Shown piece after piece: positions 25,847 through 35,908 of a DNA stretch of 64,000 nucleotides. Below the pieces are notes generated by a model. The model did no database searches. It worked only from the letters and a program-made list of their open reading frames with translations, and had not been told where the DNA came from. The position numbers were made by a program, and so were the translations under genes. Location of the stretch: positions 1,811,292 through 1,875,291 of the forward strand of contig NZ_CP048627.1 in assembly GCF_010669225.1 (NCBI RefSeq), given 5' to 3'. The first letter of the stretch is position 1, and every line of letters begins with the position of its first letter. Source of the DNA: Megamonas funiformis. GTDB lineage: Bacteria > Bacillota > Negativicutes > Selenomonadales > Selenomonadaceae.

Positions 25847-27574
25847 TTGAATTGGAAATTAAAACAACAATTACAAGAAATGCTCAAACAAGAACAAGGA
25901 TATAAAATCTTTCCTGGTGGCTTTCGCAAACGATTTGCCCTAGCTTATCCAAATTCTTATTTTGTTGGTATGTCTAATCTAGGTTTTCATATAATTTATG
26001 ACCAAATAAACAACCGCAATGACAGTGCTTGTGAACGTTTCTTTTTGCCTGATAAAAATTTAATAGATGATTATACACGCACTCATACTCCGCTTATGAG
26101 TATGGAAACACAAACACCACTCCATGATTTTGCTTTAATTGGCTTTGCTATTTCTTTTGAAATGGACTATTTCAATATTTTACAAATGCTCTCTTTAGGT
26201 AAAGTAAAATTATTAGCTAACGAACGCACAGAAAAAGACCCAATTGTCATCGCTGGTGGTCCTTGTGCTACATTTAATCCTGAACCACTCTCATTATTTA
26301 TTGATGCTTTCATCATTGGCGAAGGAGAAGAAACTATCAATAATTTCTTAGATGTATATAATGATCCATCTAATGAAAATTTATCCCGCAAAGAATTATT
26401 ATTTAAACTTGCTCAAGTGCCAGGTGTCTATGTACCTTGTTTTTATGACCATATATATGATGAAAATAATAAACTTTCCGCCATCAAAACAAATGATACG
26501 GTTCCTCAAAAAGTCTCTCGTCAATGGATAAGAGATTTAGATGCTTATGATGGTAAAACTGTCATCACCACAGAAAATACGGAATTCAACTTATTTCTAA
26601 TCGAAACATCTCGTGGCTGTGGTCGTCATTGTCGTTTTTGCATGGCAGGATATTGCTTTAGAAAACCTCGCCATCGCAGTTTAGATAAATTATTATCATA
26701 TTTACCACAGGCAAAAAATCTGAATAAAAAAGTAGGTCTAATGGGTCCTGCAATATCTGATTATCCGCAAATCAATGAACTTTGCTCACATATTCGCAAC
26801 CAAAATATGCCTATGTCTGTCGCTTCTTTTCGTGCTGACTCTGTAACACAAGAATTAGTAAATGCCCTTGCTCAAAGTGGACAAAGAACATTGACTCTAG
26901 CACCTGAAGCAGGCAGTGAAAAAATCCGCCATATCATCAACAAAGGCATCGAAGAAGAACATCTCTTTAAATCCATCTCTATGGGTATAAATGCTGGTGT
27001 TAAAAATTACCGTTTATATATCATGGTAGGTCTTCCTAATGAAGATGAAAATGATATCAAAGCCATTGTCGATATGACCATTTGCTTAAAACAATATATG
27101 GAAAAACTTGGTTCTAAGGGCACTTTAACCTTGAGTATCAATCCATTTATCGCTAAACCATGCACACCATTTCAATGGAGTGCTATGGCAGATTTAAAAC
27201 AAACGGAAAAATATTTTAAATATATAAAATCAGAACTAAAAAAATATAAAAATATCGAAGTTCAATTTGAATCTACCAGAGAATCATTTATCCAAGGCAT
27301 ATTAGCTAGAGGAGATAGAAAAATTTCTCAAGTAATTTATGAAGCTCATTTAAATGGCGGTAGCAAAGCATTTAAACGTGCCTTAAAAACTTTCAAAATC
27401 AATGCTGATGATTATTTATATCGCAATTTTGATAAAGAAGAATTACTTCCTTGGGATAGCTTAGATATGGGATTTACTAAAGATTATTTATGGAAAGAAT
27501 TGCAAACAGCACTTCAAGAAAAACACACTATACAATGCTTTGATGGTTGCAAGCGCTGTGGTGTCTGCAAATAA
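25847..27574 (+). CDS. B12-binding-like radical SAM protein (TIGR03960-like)
   Basis: About 575 residues. The N-terminal part (PNSYFVGMSNLGFHIIYDQIN, later IVIAGGPCATFNPEPL and IIGEGEE) resembles a cobalamin-binding-type domain as in YgiQ/TIGR03960 proteins. The radical SAM cluster motif is CGRHCRFC, within ETSRGCGRHCRFCMAGYC. The C-terminus ends with DGCKRCGVC. I place the start at TTG 25847, 12 bases after AAAGGAG; the frame is open further upstream but runs through the nrdR terminator. In Firmicutes such genes often lie near rodA/rng or the ylm genes. Substrate unknown. Confidence 0.75.
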   Translation: MNWKLKQQLQEMLKQEQGYKIFPGGFRKRFALAYPNSYFVGMSNLGFHIIYDQINNRNDSACERFFLPDKNLIDDYTRTHTPLMSMETQTPLHDFALIGFAISFEMDYFNILQMLSLGKVKLLANERTEKDPIVIAGGPCATFNPEPLSLFIDAFIIGEGEETINNFLDVYNDPSNENLSRKELLFKLAQVPGVYVPCFYDHIYDENNKLSAIKTNDTVPQKVSRQWIRDLDAYDGKTVITTENTEFNLFLIETSRGCGRHCRFCMAGYCFRKPRHRSLDKLLSYLPQAKNLNKKVGLMGPAISDYPQINELCSHIRNQNMPMSVASFRADSVTQELVNALAQSGQRTLTLAPEAGSEKIRHIINKGIEEEHLFKSISMGINAGVKNYRLYIMVGLPNEDENDIKAIVDMTICLKQYMEKLGSKGTLTLSINPFIAKPCTPFQWSAMADLKQTEKYFKYIKSELKKYKNIEVQFESTRESFIQGILARGDRKISQVIYEAHLNGGSKAFKRALKTFKINADDYLYRNFDKEELLPWDSLDMGFTKDYLWKELQTALQEKHTIQCFDGCKRCGVCK

Positions 27575-27626
27575 TCCATATCTATTATCTTTTATCCTTT
27601 ATATGTATATTTAGGAGTTGATATTT

Positions 27627-28445
27627 TTGTTCAAATTAATTCACGCTCAAAATAATTTATGGTATGGACAATTTTCCATTTTCCCTCAAGATAAAGTAAT
27701 TCATGCCATATCTACTAGATTTAATGGTCATAGTAAAACACCATTTGATGGCTTAAATTTAGCTCTTCATGTAAATGATAATCCAGATGATGTCATCGCC
27801 AATCGCCAATTATTTTGTGAAGGTTTAAATTTAGATAGTCATAAAATGACTACTTGTAAGCAAGTTCATGGCAATAAAGTAGCTTGTATTACTGAAGAAA
27901 ATATCGGCAGTGGTGCTATTTCTTTTGCAAATTCCATCGACGATACAGATGCTCTAATCACCAATCTAAAAAATGTACCACTCACTTTGTTTTTTGCAGA
28001 TTGCACACCTATTATGATTTATGACCCTAAAAACAATGCTATTGGCGTAGCTCATGGTGGTTGGCGTGGCACTGTAGGCGAAATTGCCAAACATACAGTA
28101 GCAGAAATGACTAAACATTATCACACAAATCCTAGTGATTGCCTAGCTTCCATAGGTCCATCTATTGGAGCATGTTGTTATGAAATAGGTGATGAGGTAG
28201 TTGCAAAATTTAATGAAGTCTTCCAAAATGATAGCGATAAAATCTTGCATTTTAATCAAGATAGTAAAAAATATCATTTAGACCTTTGGCAAGCAAATGC
28301 TATTATCTTACAAAAAGCAGGAGTTTTAGCTGATAATATTGATATGGCTAATACTTGCACTGCTTGTAACAAAGATGTATTTTTCTCTTATCGCGCAGAT
28401 AATGGCAAAACAGGTAGAATAGCTTCCATTATTTCACTTAGATAA
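27627..28445 (+). CDS. pgeF: Purine nucleoside phosphorylase / peptidoglycan editing factor family (YfiH/YlmD)
   Basis: A 272-residue protein of the former 'multicopper polyphenol oxidase' DUF152 family. Zinc/active-site segments: TCKQVHGNKV, DTDALITN, FFADCTPIMIYDP, VAHGGWRGTVG and IGPSIGACCYEIG. Members act on adenosine and other nucleosides or prevent miscrosslinked peptidoglycan. I place the start at TTG 27627, nine bases from TAGGAG; the TTG at 27618 abuts that site. It opens the pgeF-yggS-sepF run. Confidence 0.9.
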   Translation: MFKLIHAQNNLWYGQFSIFPQDKVIHAISTRFNGHSKTPFDGLNLALHVNDNPDDVIANRQLFCEGLNLDSHKMTTCKQVHGNKVACITEENIGSGAISFANSIDDTDALITNLKNVPLTLFFADCTPIMIYDPKNNAIGVAHGGWRGTVGEIAKHTVAEMTKHYHTNPSDCLASIGPSIGACCYEIGDEVVAKFNEVFQNDSDKILHFNQDSKKYHLDLWQANAIILQKAGVLADNIDMANTCTACNKDVFFSYRADNGKTGRIASIISLR

Positions 28446-28528
28446 ATAATTTTACCTAAACTATGGATAATTTTCATAAATTATTATATTATTAAATAGA
28501 TTATAAGATTTTCAGGGGATGAATTTCT

Positions 28529-29218
28529 ATGATTAAAGAAAATTTAAAAACTGTTCAAGAACATATTAAAGAAAGTATAACAAAAAGACATAATGCTGCT
28601 AGTGAAGATGTTTTATTAGTAGCAGTAACTAAAAATCATGATGTAGCTTCTATGCAAGAAGCTATTGATGCTGGTGCTAATGTAATCGGTGAAAATCGAG
28701 TACAAGAAGCCTTGCAAAAACATGAAACTTTAAATCGTGATGTAACATGGCATTTAATTGGTCATTTACAAACTAATAAAGCTAAATATGCTGTAAAACT
28801 ATTTGATATGATTGAATCAGTAGATAGTATCAAATTAGCTGAAGCTCTAAATAAAGAAGCACAAAAAATCGACAAAGTTCAACAAGTATTAGTACAAGTT
28901 AATTTAGTCAAAGAAGCTTCAAAAACTGGGGTTTATTTAGAGGAATTAGACGAGCTTTTAGCGAAAATTGATATATTAAGCAATTTAAAACTTATGGGGC
29001 TAATGTTTATTGCACCAAAAGTAGATAATTTAGAAGATGTTCGTCCTATGTTTGCTCAAATGTTTAAACTCTTTAAACAAGTCCAAGCTAAAACATTTGC
29101 TACATCAGAAATAAAATATCTATCTATGGGCATGACACATGATTACCAAATAGCTATTGAAGAAGGTGCTAATGTCGTTCGTGTTGGCACAGGTATCTTC
29201 GGCCCACGTCAATATTAA
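28529..29218 (+). CDS. yggS: YggS family PLP homeostasis protein
   Basis: 229 residues, a single-domain PLP-binding TIM barrel of the COG0325 family. The PLP lysine is in LLVAVTKNHD. GENRVQEAL, WHLIGHLQTNKAKY and SMGMTHDYQIAIEEGANVVRVGTGIFG are signatures. It keeps pyridoxal phosphate pools balanced. It sits immediately upstream of sepF (15-base gap), as ylmE does in Bacillus. Confidence 0.93.
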   Translation: MIKENLKTVQEHIKESITKRHNAASEDVLLVAVTKNHDVASMQEAIDAGANVIGENRVQEALQKHETLNRDVTWHLIGHLQTNKAKYAVKLFDMIESVDSIKLAEALNKEAQKIDKVQQVLVQVNLVKEASKTGVYLEELDELLAKIDILSNLKLMGLMFIAPKVDNLEDVRPMFAQMFKLFKQVQAKTFATSEIKYLSMGMTHDYQIAIEEGANVVRVGTGIFGPRQY

Positions 29219-29233
29219 GGAGAAATATATATT

Positions 29234-29677
29234 ATGAAAATTGTCGACAAAATCCGCAATAAGATGGGACAAAATCCTGAATCTGAAGAGTATATTGAAG
29301 AAGTAGATAACACTGATGATAGTGATTTACAAGCAACAACTTATCAAAATCCTGATAATGTTGTAGATTTTAAAAATAAAGCTAAAAACAACCAATTAAA
29401 AGTAATGGTAATTGAACCAGTTTCATTTGACGATGCTCAGCAAGTAGCTGACCATATTCGCAACCACAAACCAGTTGTAGTAAACTTTGAAAACACTAGT
29501 AGCGATATTGCTAAACGCATTATTGATTTTATCAGTGGTACTACTTACGCTTTATCCGGCGATATCAAAAAAGTTGGTAAAAATGTATTTATGTGTGCCC
29601 CAAATAATGTTAGTGTTAACTTTACTGAAGAATTGAAAAAACCATCTTCTTCAACAACTATGCCTTGGGAAGAATAA
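29234..29677 (+). CDS. sepF: Cell division protein SepF
   Basis: 147 residues: an N-terminal amphipathic stretch (MKIVDKIRNKMG) for membrane binding, an acidic linker, and a C-terminal DUF552 core (about 53-137) with VMVIEPVSFDDAQQVADHI, VVVNFENTSSDIAKRIIDF and SGTTYALSGDIKKVGKNVF. SepF tethers FtsZ to the membrane. It occurs together with minCDE further downstream, a mix of Gram-positive and diderm division genes. Confidence 0.95.
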   Translation: MKIVDKIRNKMGQNPESEEYIEEVDNTDDSDLQATTYQNPDNVVDFKNKAKNNQLKVMVIEPVSFDDAQQVADHIRNHKPVVVNFENTSSDIAKRIIDFISGTTYALSGDIKKVGKNVFMCAPNNVSVNFTEELKKPSSSTTMPWEE

Positions 29678-29701
29678 ACAAAAAGGATTGATTTTTTTAT
29701 A

Positions 29702-30487
29702 ATGGCAGACCGTGAAAAGATTATTCGCTTTTATAAAGGAACTGAAGGCGAAGAAATTGTTATAAAATTAATAGACGCAGTAGAAGCTGTAAACAAAACA
29801 AGAAAATTCCGTGCTACAGATTTTCTTGACCCTTATGGCTGTGAAATAGCTGAAACTGTAGTCGCTCACTATGATGGTATATCTGTTGATTTCTTTGGCG
29901 GATATATCGGTGCAGAAAGACAATGTGCTAACTTTGTACATGAAGATTTTATGGGAAAACCTTCTTATAATATCTCTGTTGTCAAAGCTACATGGAACGA
30001 TAAATTCTATCGTCTTTCTCATCGTGATGTTTTAGGTGCTCTCATGGGACTTGGCATCAAACGTGAGCAAATTGGTGATTTATTAATAACTTTAGGTATG
30101 GTAAAAATTATTTGCACTACTAAAATGGCTGATTTCATCTTACAAAATTTAACACAAATCGGTTCAGCTAAAGTTAGTTGTGAATTAGATAACCTTGAAA
30201 CTATCGCTCCTCGTGAAGAACGTTGCAAAGAAATAACTTCCACTGTGGCCTCTTTACGTATTGATTCTATCGCAGCTTCTGGATTTGGAGCTTCTCGCAG
30301 TAAAATGTCTTCTATGATTGATGCGGAAAAACTCAAATTAAATTGGCAAACTGTGAAAAGTGCCTCCCAAATGGTAAAACAAGGTGATATCATTTCCATT
30401 CGCGGACGTGGTCGCCTAGAAGTAGCTGAAGTTCGTGGAACTACAAAAAAAGGACGTACTGTTGTTTTATTAAAACGTTATCTTTAA
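29702..30487 (+). CDS. ylmH: S4-domain RNA-binding protein YlmH
   Basis: A 261-residue YlmH-type protein, a ribosome-associated S4-domain factor implicated in quality control of stalled 50S-peptidyl-tRNA in Bacillus. The middle shows VDFFGGYIGAERQCANFV and SHRDVLGALMGLGIKREQIGDL. The S4 domain is at the C-terminus (about 188-250, SRSKMSSMIDAEKLKLNWQ, then GDIISIRGRGRLEV). The usual ylmG (yggT) and divIVA neighbours are absent. Confidence 0.92.
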   Translation: MADREKIIRFYKGTEGEEIVIKLIDAVEAVNKTRKFRATDFLDPYGCEIAETVVAHYDGISVDFFGGYIGAERQCANFVHEDFMGKPSYNISVVKATWNDKFYRLSHRDVLGALMGLGIKREQIGDLLITLGMVKIICTTKMADFILQNLTQIGSAKVSCELDNLETIAPREERCKEITSTVASLRIDSIAASGFGASRSKMSSMIDAEKLKLNWQTVKSASQMVKQGDIISIRGRGRLEVAEVRGTTKKGRTVVLLKRYL

Positions 30488-30504
30488 AAATGGGAGACTT
30501 ATTT

Positions 30505-30957
30505 GTGTTTTTTTTATCCTCTTTTGTTATTTTAATCATCGTCTTAGACCAATTAATTAAATATTTAGTTGTAAACAATATGTTTTTAGGTGAGTCCATT
30601 CCTGTTATTCCTCATTTATTGCATCTCACTTATATTTTAAATTCAGGTGCAGCCTTTGGTATTTTAGAAAATCAGCGTTTCTTTTTTATCCTTATCGCTG
30701 TAATTTTGATATTCGCTATCGTTTATTTTTATTCTAAAATCATAAAACTAAATAAATTATTTCAGTTAGGTATAGCTATGCTTTTCAGTGGTGCTATCGG
30801 CAATATGATTGACCGCATATTCATCGGCAAAGTAATCGATTATATCGATTTTCGCATTTGGCCTATTTTCAATCTTGCTGATATTGCTATTGTTTGTGGC
30901 TGTATCATCATCATTTACGAACTATTATTTATTACAGATAAAGGAACAAACTCATGA
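30505..30957 (+). CDS. lspA: Lipoprotein signal peptidase
   Basis: A 150-residue four-TM aspartic protease that cleaves prolipoprotein signal peptides. Conserved: LDQLIKYLV, ILNSGAAFGIL, and the catalytic aspartates in GNMIDRIFIGKVIDYIDF and FNLADIAI. I place the start at GTG 30505, eight bases after GGGAG, instead of ATG 30490, because the ATG frame begins upstream of that site. The stop overlaps the rluD start by four bases (ATGA). Confidence 0.93.
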   Translation: MFFLSSFVILIIVLDQLIKYLVVNNMFLGESIPVIPHLLHLTYILNSGAAFGILENQRFFFILIAVILIFAIVYFYSKIIKLNKLFQLGIAMLFSGAIGNMIDRIFIGKVIDYIDFRIWPIFNLADIAIVCGCIIIIYELLFITDKGTNS

Positions 30958-31868
30958 TAAAAACATATACAATCTCTGATGAAATAGGCACTAGATTAGA
31001 CGTTTTTCTTGCCGGTCAAGAAGATAATCCATCTCGTGCTAGTATTCAAAAAATGATTACTGATGGTGCTATAACTGTCAACAATGAAGTAAAACGTGCT
31101 AATTATAAATTAAAAGCTAATGACCAAATCACTATGGTGTTTGAACCACCTACAGAAATAGAAGTAAAACCAGAAAACATTCCACTTGATATTCTCTATG
31201 AAGATAACGATATTATCGTCATCAATAAAGCTCGTGGTATGGTAGTTCATCCTGCCGCTGGAGTTTATAGTGGAACTTTAGTAAATGCTTTACTTTATCA
31301 TTGTCATGATGAATTATCCGGTATCAATGGCAAAATTCGCCCTGGTATTGTTCATCGCCTAGATAAAGATACTTCCGGCGTCATGGTCGTTGCCAAAAAT
31401 GATTTTGCTCATAATGACTTAGCCTTACAGATAGGCAGTAAAACAGCTATTAAAGAATATGTAGCTTTAGTTCATGGTAATATCACAGAAGAAAAAGGTA
31501 TTATCAATGGTAATATCGGTCGCCACCCTATTGACCGTAAAAAAATGGCAGTTGTAACAAATGGTGGAAAACCAGCAACTACTGTTTTTCATGTACTAGA
31601 ACGCTATAAAAATTGTACTTTCATACAATGTCGATTATTGACAGGTAGAACACATCAAATTCGTGTTCACATGGCATATATCGGACACCCACTTATCGGT
31701 GACTCTAAATATTGCAATAGTAAAAATAAATTCAATATCGAAGGACAAGCACTTCATTCTTTAAATTTAAAAATCATTCACCCACGCACAAAAGAAGAAA
31801 TGACTTTTACTGCACCAATTCCTGAAGATATGGAAAACTTATTAAAATATTTTCGTCAAACCATTTAA
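30954..31868 (+). CDS. rluD: RluA/RluD family pseudouridine synthase
   Basis: 304 residues: an N-terminal S4 domain (about 12-75, RLDVFLAGQEDNPSRASIQK) and the RluA catalytic domain with the aspartate motif GIVHRLDKDTSGVMVVAKN. RLLTGRTHQIRVHMAYIGHP is the other signature. It isomerises uridines in 23S rRNA; the exact positions cannot be told from sequence. It follows lspA as in most Firmicutes. Confidence 0.9.
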   Translation: MIKTYTISDEIGTRLDVFLAGQEDNPSRASIQKMITDGAITVNNEVKRANYKLKANDQITMVFEPPTEIEVKPENIPLDILYEDNDIIVINKARGMVVHPAAGVYSGTLVNALLYHCHDELSGINGKIRPGIVHRLDKDTSGVMVVAKNDFAHNDLALQIGSKTAIKEYVALVHGNITEEKGIINGNIGRHPIDRKKMAVVTNGGKPATTVFHVLERYKNCTFIQCRLLTGRTHQIRVHMAYIGHPLIGDSKYCNSKNKFNIEGQALHSLNLKIIHPRTKEEMTFTAPIPEDMENLLKYFRQTI

Positions 31869-31915
31869 ACTTTTATCTAAATCATCAATATCATGAAGTT
31901 TATTTAAGGATGTGA

Positions 31916-32470
<555 letters not shown>

Positions 32471-32520
32471 AAAAAGCTGTAATTTTTAAGCATAAAAACT
32501 TAAAAATTACAGCTTTTTAA
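32471..32520. terminator. Bidirectional terminator between pyrR and sigH
   Basis: A perfect 20-bp stem (32471-32490 with 32499-32518), starting in AAAAAGCTG and ending CAGCTTTTT, with U-tracts in both orientations. It serves the convergent pyrR (plus) and sigH (minus) genes. Confidence 0.92.
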
Positions 32521-33240
32521 TTAATACATATCTCTTAAATATTTACCTACAGAACCAAAATCACTCATACTACCTTTTATGTCTATGTTACCATGACCGT
32601 CTACATATTTTTCTAGTTTTCTCTTTACTCTTTGTAGCGCATTATCAATTGATTTTACATGTCTATGTAATTCTACAGCAATTTCTTGATAAGATTTACC
32701 ATCAAGATATGCAATTAAGACTTTCCATTCTAAATCACTTAATAATTTTTCCATCTTATCTTCAATATCTAAGAATTCTTCACGATGAATCATCATCTCT
32801 TCAGGGTCAATAACAACAGAGCCAGAAATTATATCTAGCAAGGTACGGTCTGATTCTTCATCATAAATTGGTTTATTTAGCGATACATATGAATTTAATG
32901 GTATATGTTTTTGTCTTGTAGCTGTCTTTACTGCCGTTATAATTTGTCGTGTAATACACATTTCGGCAAATGCTCTAAATGAAGATAATTTATCACTGCG
33001 AAAATCTCGGACGCCTTTATATAGTCCTATCATTCCTTCTTGAATGATATCTTCTCTATCAGCACCAATTAAAAAATACGCTCTTGCCTTTACTCTAACT
33101 AAATTGCGATATTTTTTTATGATATAATCTAGTGCGACATCATCATGCTTTTCTTTTATCTGCATTACAATTTCTTCATCAGTCATTTTATCTAGACATT
33201 TAATTTTTTCTTCTAATTCTTTACTATTATTTATCTCCAT
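32521..33240 (-). CDS. sigH: RNA polymerase sigma factor SigH (sigma-30 / Spo0H)
   Basis: 239 residues of the SigH subfamily of sigma-70. Region 2 is DREDIIQEGMIGLYKGVRDF followed by FRAFAEMCITRQIITAVKTA; LNSYVSLNKPIYDEESDRTL is characteristic of SigH, and region 4 lies in DGKSYQEIAVELHRHVKSID. The protein is about 20 residues longer than Bacillus SigH, with a C-terminal tail ending SVGKYLRDMY. It is driven by a near-consensus housekeeping promoter. SigH controls early sporulation and competence genes in Firmicutes; its job in this lineage is uncertain. Confidence 0.88.
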   Translation of the reverse strand: MEINNSKELEEKIKCLDKMTDEEIVMQIKEKHDDVALDYIIKKYRNLVRVKARAYFLIGADREDIIQEGMIGLYKGVRDFRSDKLSSFRAFAEMCITRQIITAVKTATRQKHIPLNSYVSLNKPIYDEESDRTLLDIISGSVVIDPEEMMIHREEFLDIEDKMEKLLSDLEWKVLIAYLDGKSYQEIAVELHRHVKSIDNALQRVKRKLEKYVDGHGNIDIKGSMSDFGSVGKYLRDMY

Positions 33241-33299
33241 CGCACTATCTCCTCTGTGAAAATAACAACGATTTCCAAAATTTGCAAGTTATATCCAGA

Positions 33300-33329
33300 A
33301 TTATACCATTGAGGTTGTGTTTCAGTCAA
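33300..33329 (-). promoter_or_regulatory. sigH promoter (housekeeping sigma type)
   Basis: On the minus strand: TTGACT (33329-33324), an 18-base spacer, TATAAT (33305-33300). It predicts a leader of about 50 bases before the sigH start. One of the best promoter matches in the window. Confidence 0.75.
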
Positions 33330-33429
33330 GCCAATATTATAGATAATCAGAATATTTATACAGTTTGATTTTAATATTATGCAAAATTAAAATTTAGTAA
33401 AATTAGATGAAAAGCTTTATGTTCTCTGC

Positions 33430-33435
33430 TATAAT
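33430..33435 (+). promoter_or_regulatory. Extended -10 promoter upstream of maf
   Basis: TGC-TATAAT (extended -10) at 33427-33435 with only a weak -35 (ATGAAA region). It lies about 135 bases before maf and would read through maf-radC-mreBCD. Confidence 0.5.
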
Positions 33436-33570
33436 GAACTTAACCATTCATAATATGCTATTTTTTATTTTTATATAAATCCTAATACAATAGTTATCTT
33501 ATATCGTATGATTAGTATTCATATGTAAAAGCATATTAATAAACAAAATTACTTATAGAAGGGATTTTTT

Positions 33571-34137
33571 ATGTTAGTCTTAGCTTCATCTTCACCGCGT
33601 CGTAAAGAGTTATTATCACAAATCGGTTGCAAATTCGTTTGTCGTCCTAGCAGTTGTGAAGAACTCACTTTTCGCGATGAACCCAATCCACAAAAATTAG
33701 TCATGCAAAATGCTATTTTAAAAGCAAAAGCCAGCGTTGATAACCATCATAAAGATGAAATAATTTTAGGTTCCGACACTGTAGTTGCCTTAGACAACAA
33801 AATTTATGGTAAACCTAAAGATGATAATGATGCTTTTTGTATGCTCAAAAATCTTTCAGGAAAAACACATCAAGTTTGCACTGGTATTGCATTGATAAAA
33901 AATGGAAAAATATTTTCTGATGTTTGTACTACTGATGTTACCATGAAAAATTTATCTGATGAGGAAATTTTAAATTATATTAAAACAAAAGAACCACAAG
34001 ATAAAGCAGGAGCTTATGCTATTCAAGGATTAGCTTCTATTTTTATTGAAAAAATCAATGGCTGTTATTTCAATGTAGTAGGTTTGCCTTTAAATTGTTT
34101 ATATAATTTATGTAAAAAAGCTGATGTTGATTTATGA
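33571..34137 (+). CDS. maf: Maf/YhdE family nucleoside triphosphate pyrophosphatase
   Basis: 188 residues. LASSSPRRKELLSQIG at the N-terminus is the Maf signature. ILGSDTVVALDNKIYGKP and AGAYAIQGLASIFIEKINGCY complete the active site. Family members hydrolyse dTTP, UTP and modified pyrimidine nucleotides. Four-base overlap with radC (ATGA). The maf-radC-mreBCD-min order is the classic Firmicutes one. Confidence 0.94.
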   Translation: MLVLASSSPRRKELLSQIGCKFVCRPSSCEELTFRDEPNPQKLVMQNAILKAKASVDNHHKDEIILGSDTVVALDNKIYGKPKDDNDAFCMLKNLSGKTHQVCTGIALIKNGKIFSDVCTTDVTMKNLSDEEILNYIKTKEPQDKAGAYAIQGLASIFIEKINGCYFNVVGLPLNCLYNLCKKADVDL

Positions 34138-34823
34138 GCACAAGTATCAAAGATTTACCTGATGAAGAACGACCCCGCGAAAAACTTTTAACTCTTGGAG
34201 CTAAAGCTTTAAGCAATGTTGAATTATTAGCTATATTATTACATTCTGGTACACGAAAAAAATCTGTATTTGAATTATCTCAAGAAATTCTAGCTAAATA
34301 CAAAGAAGATGGCTTGGCTTCTCTTGTGAATTCTTCACCAAAAGAATTGATTTCCATAAAAGGTTTAGGGCTTGCTAAAGTTACTACGCTGTTAGCTGCT
34401 ATTGAATTAGGTTTGCGTCTAGCTAAAAAACCTTCTGCACAAAAATTGGCGATAAAAAGACCTTTAGATGTAGTAAATTATGTAATGCCTAGACTTCGCT
34501 ATGAGAAAAAAGAACACTTTGCCATTTTACTTTTAGATACTAAAAATCAAATCATTGCTTTTCCAGATATTTCTATAGGAAGCTTAAATGCTTCTATAGT
34601 TCACCCTCGTGAAGTTTTTCGCTGTGCTATCAATCATTTTGCTTCATCTATGATACTTGTACACAATCACCCTAGTGGCGATCCTAGCCCAAGTATGGAA
34701 GATATTCATATAACAAAAAAGCTAATAGCAGGCAGTAAAATACTTGATATAGAAATTTTAGATCATATTATTGTTGGAGATAATAAATTTACTAGCTTAA
34801 AACAACAAGGTATGATAAAATAA
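34134..34823 (+). CDS. radC: RadC family JAMM-domain protein
   Basis: 229 residues: an N-terminal UPF0758 helix-hairpin-helix region ([24 protein letters not shown]-type, later [17 protein letters not shown]) and a C-terminal JAB/JAMM metalloprotease-like domain with [16 protein letters not shown]. Despite its name its biochemical role is unsettled. It overlaps maf by four bases, and mreB follows 41 bases later. Confidence 0.93.
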   Translation: MSTSIKDLPDEERPREKLLTLGAKALSNVELLAILLHSGTRKKSVFELSQEILAKYKEDGLASLVNSSPKELISIKGLGLAKVTTLLAAIELGLRLAKKPSAQKLAIKRPLDVVNYVMPRLRYEKKEHFAILLLDTKNQIIAFPDISIGSLNASIVHPREVFRCAINHFASSMILVHNHPSGDPSPSMEDIHITKKLIAGSKILDIEILDHIIVGDNKFTSLKQQGMIK

Positions 34824-34864
34824 GTAGTCAGATTGTTATAAAATTGAAGGGAGAATGTTTTAAC

Positions 34865-35908
34865 ATGAAGTGGAATTTATTTGGTGGTTTTTCCCAAGAT
34901 ATCGGTATCGATTTAGGAACAGCCAATACCCTTGTGCATTTAAAAGGAAAAGGTATTGTGCTTAGAGAACCATCTGTTGTTGCTATTAGAAAGGATACAG
35001 GAGCAGTTCTTGCTGTTGGTTCTGATGCCAAAGGCATGATTGGTCGTACTCCAGGCAATATCGTAGCTATTCGCCCAATGAAAGATGGCGTAATTGCTGA
35101 TTTTGAAGTTACTCAAGCAATGTTAAAATACTTTATCAATAAAGCTAGAAATGGTTCTTCCTTTAGCAAACCACGTGTTGTTGTAGGTGTACCATCTGGT
35201 GTAACTGAAGTAGAAAAACGTGCTGTTATAGATGCTGCTATTCAAGCAGGTGCTAGAGAAGCATATTTAATTGAAGAACCTATGGCTGCTGCTATTGGTG
35301 CTGGTCTACCTGTTGAAGAAGCTACTGGAAGTATGGTAGTTGATATCGGTGGTGGTACTACAGAAATCGCTGTTATATCTCTTGGTGGTATTGTTACAAG
35401 CTGTTCTCTTCGTGTTGCTGGTGACGCTTTAGACACTGCTATCATTCAATATATAAAACGTAAATACAGCCTCATGATTGGTGAACGTACTGCTGAAGAA
35501 ATCAAAATGTCTATCGGTAATGCTATGGTTAGTGATGACATGGAAAAAGATTTTGAAATCCGTGGTCGTGACCTCGTTAGTGGCTTGCCAAAAACATTAA
35601 AAATTCATGCTGAAGAAATCACTGAAGCTTTGAAAGAACCAGTTAAGAAAATTGTTGATGTTGTAAAAGTAACACTTGAAAGAACACCACCTGAACTTGC
35701 TGCTGATATCTTAGACCGTGGTATCATGCTAACTGGTGGCGGTGCTTTATTACACAATTTAGATAAATTACTTTCTCAAGAAACAGGTATGCCTGTAATC
35801 ATTGCTGAAGACCCATTATCTTGTGTTGGTGAAGGTACTGGTAAATCTTTAGAAAATATCAATCTCTTAAACAATGTAATTATTAGTGATAAGAAGTTGA
35901 ATAAATAA
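34865..35908 (+). CDS. mreB: Rod shape-determining protein MreB
   Basis: A 347-residue actin-like filament protein that directs lateral wall synthesis. Phosphate loops: [18 protein letters not shown] and [32 protein letters not shown] and [11 protein letters not shown] are further actin-fold motifs. I use ATG 34865 with AAGGGAG upstream; the TTG frame at 34844 overlaps that site. The stop overlaps mreC by one base (TAATG). Confidence 0.97.
   Translation: MKWNLFGGFSQDIGIDLGTANTLVHLKGKGIVLREPSVVAIRKDTGAVLAVGSDAKGMIGRTPGNIVAIRPMKDGVIADFEVTQAMLKYFINKARNGSSFSKPRVVVGVPSGVTEVEKRAVIDAAIQAGAREAYLIEEPMAAAIGAGLPVEEATGSMVVDIGGGTTEIAVISLGGIVTSCSLRVAGDALDTAIIQYIKRKYSLMIGERTAEEIKMSIGNAMVSDDMEKDFEIRGRDLVSGLPKTLKIHAEEITEALKEPVKKIVDVVKVTLERTPPELAADILDRGIMLTGGGALLHNLDKLLSQETGMPVIIAEDPLSCVGEGTGKSLENINLLNNVIISDKKLNK

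Larger units (their letters stand above)
33241..33570. other. 330-base divergent intergenic region sigH/maf
   Basis: Contains the sigH promoter (minus) and a probable maf promoter (plus), listed separately. The remainder is AT-rich with no ORF, repeat or recognisable structured RNA. Confidence 0.6.
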
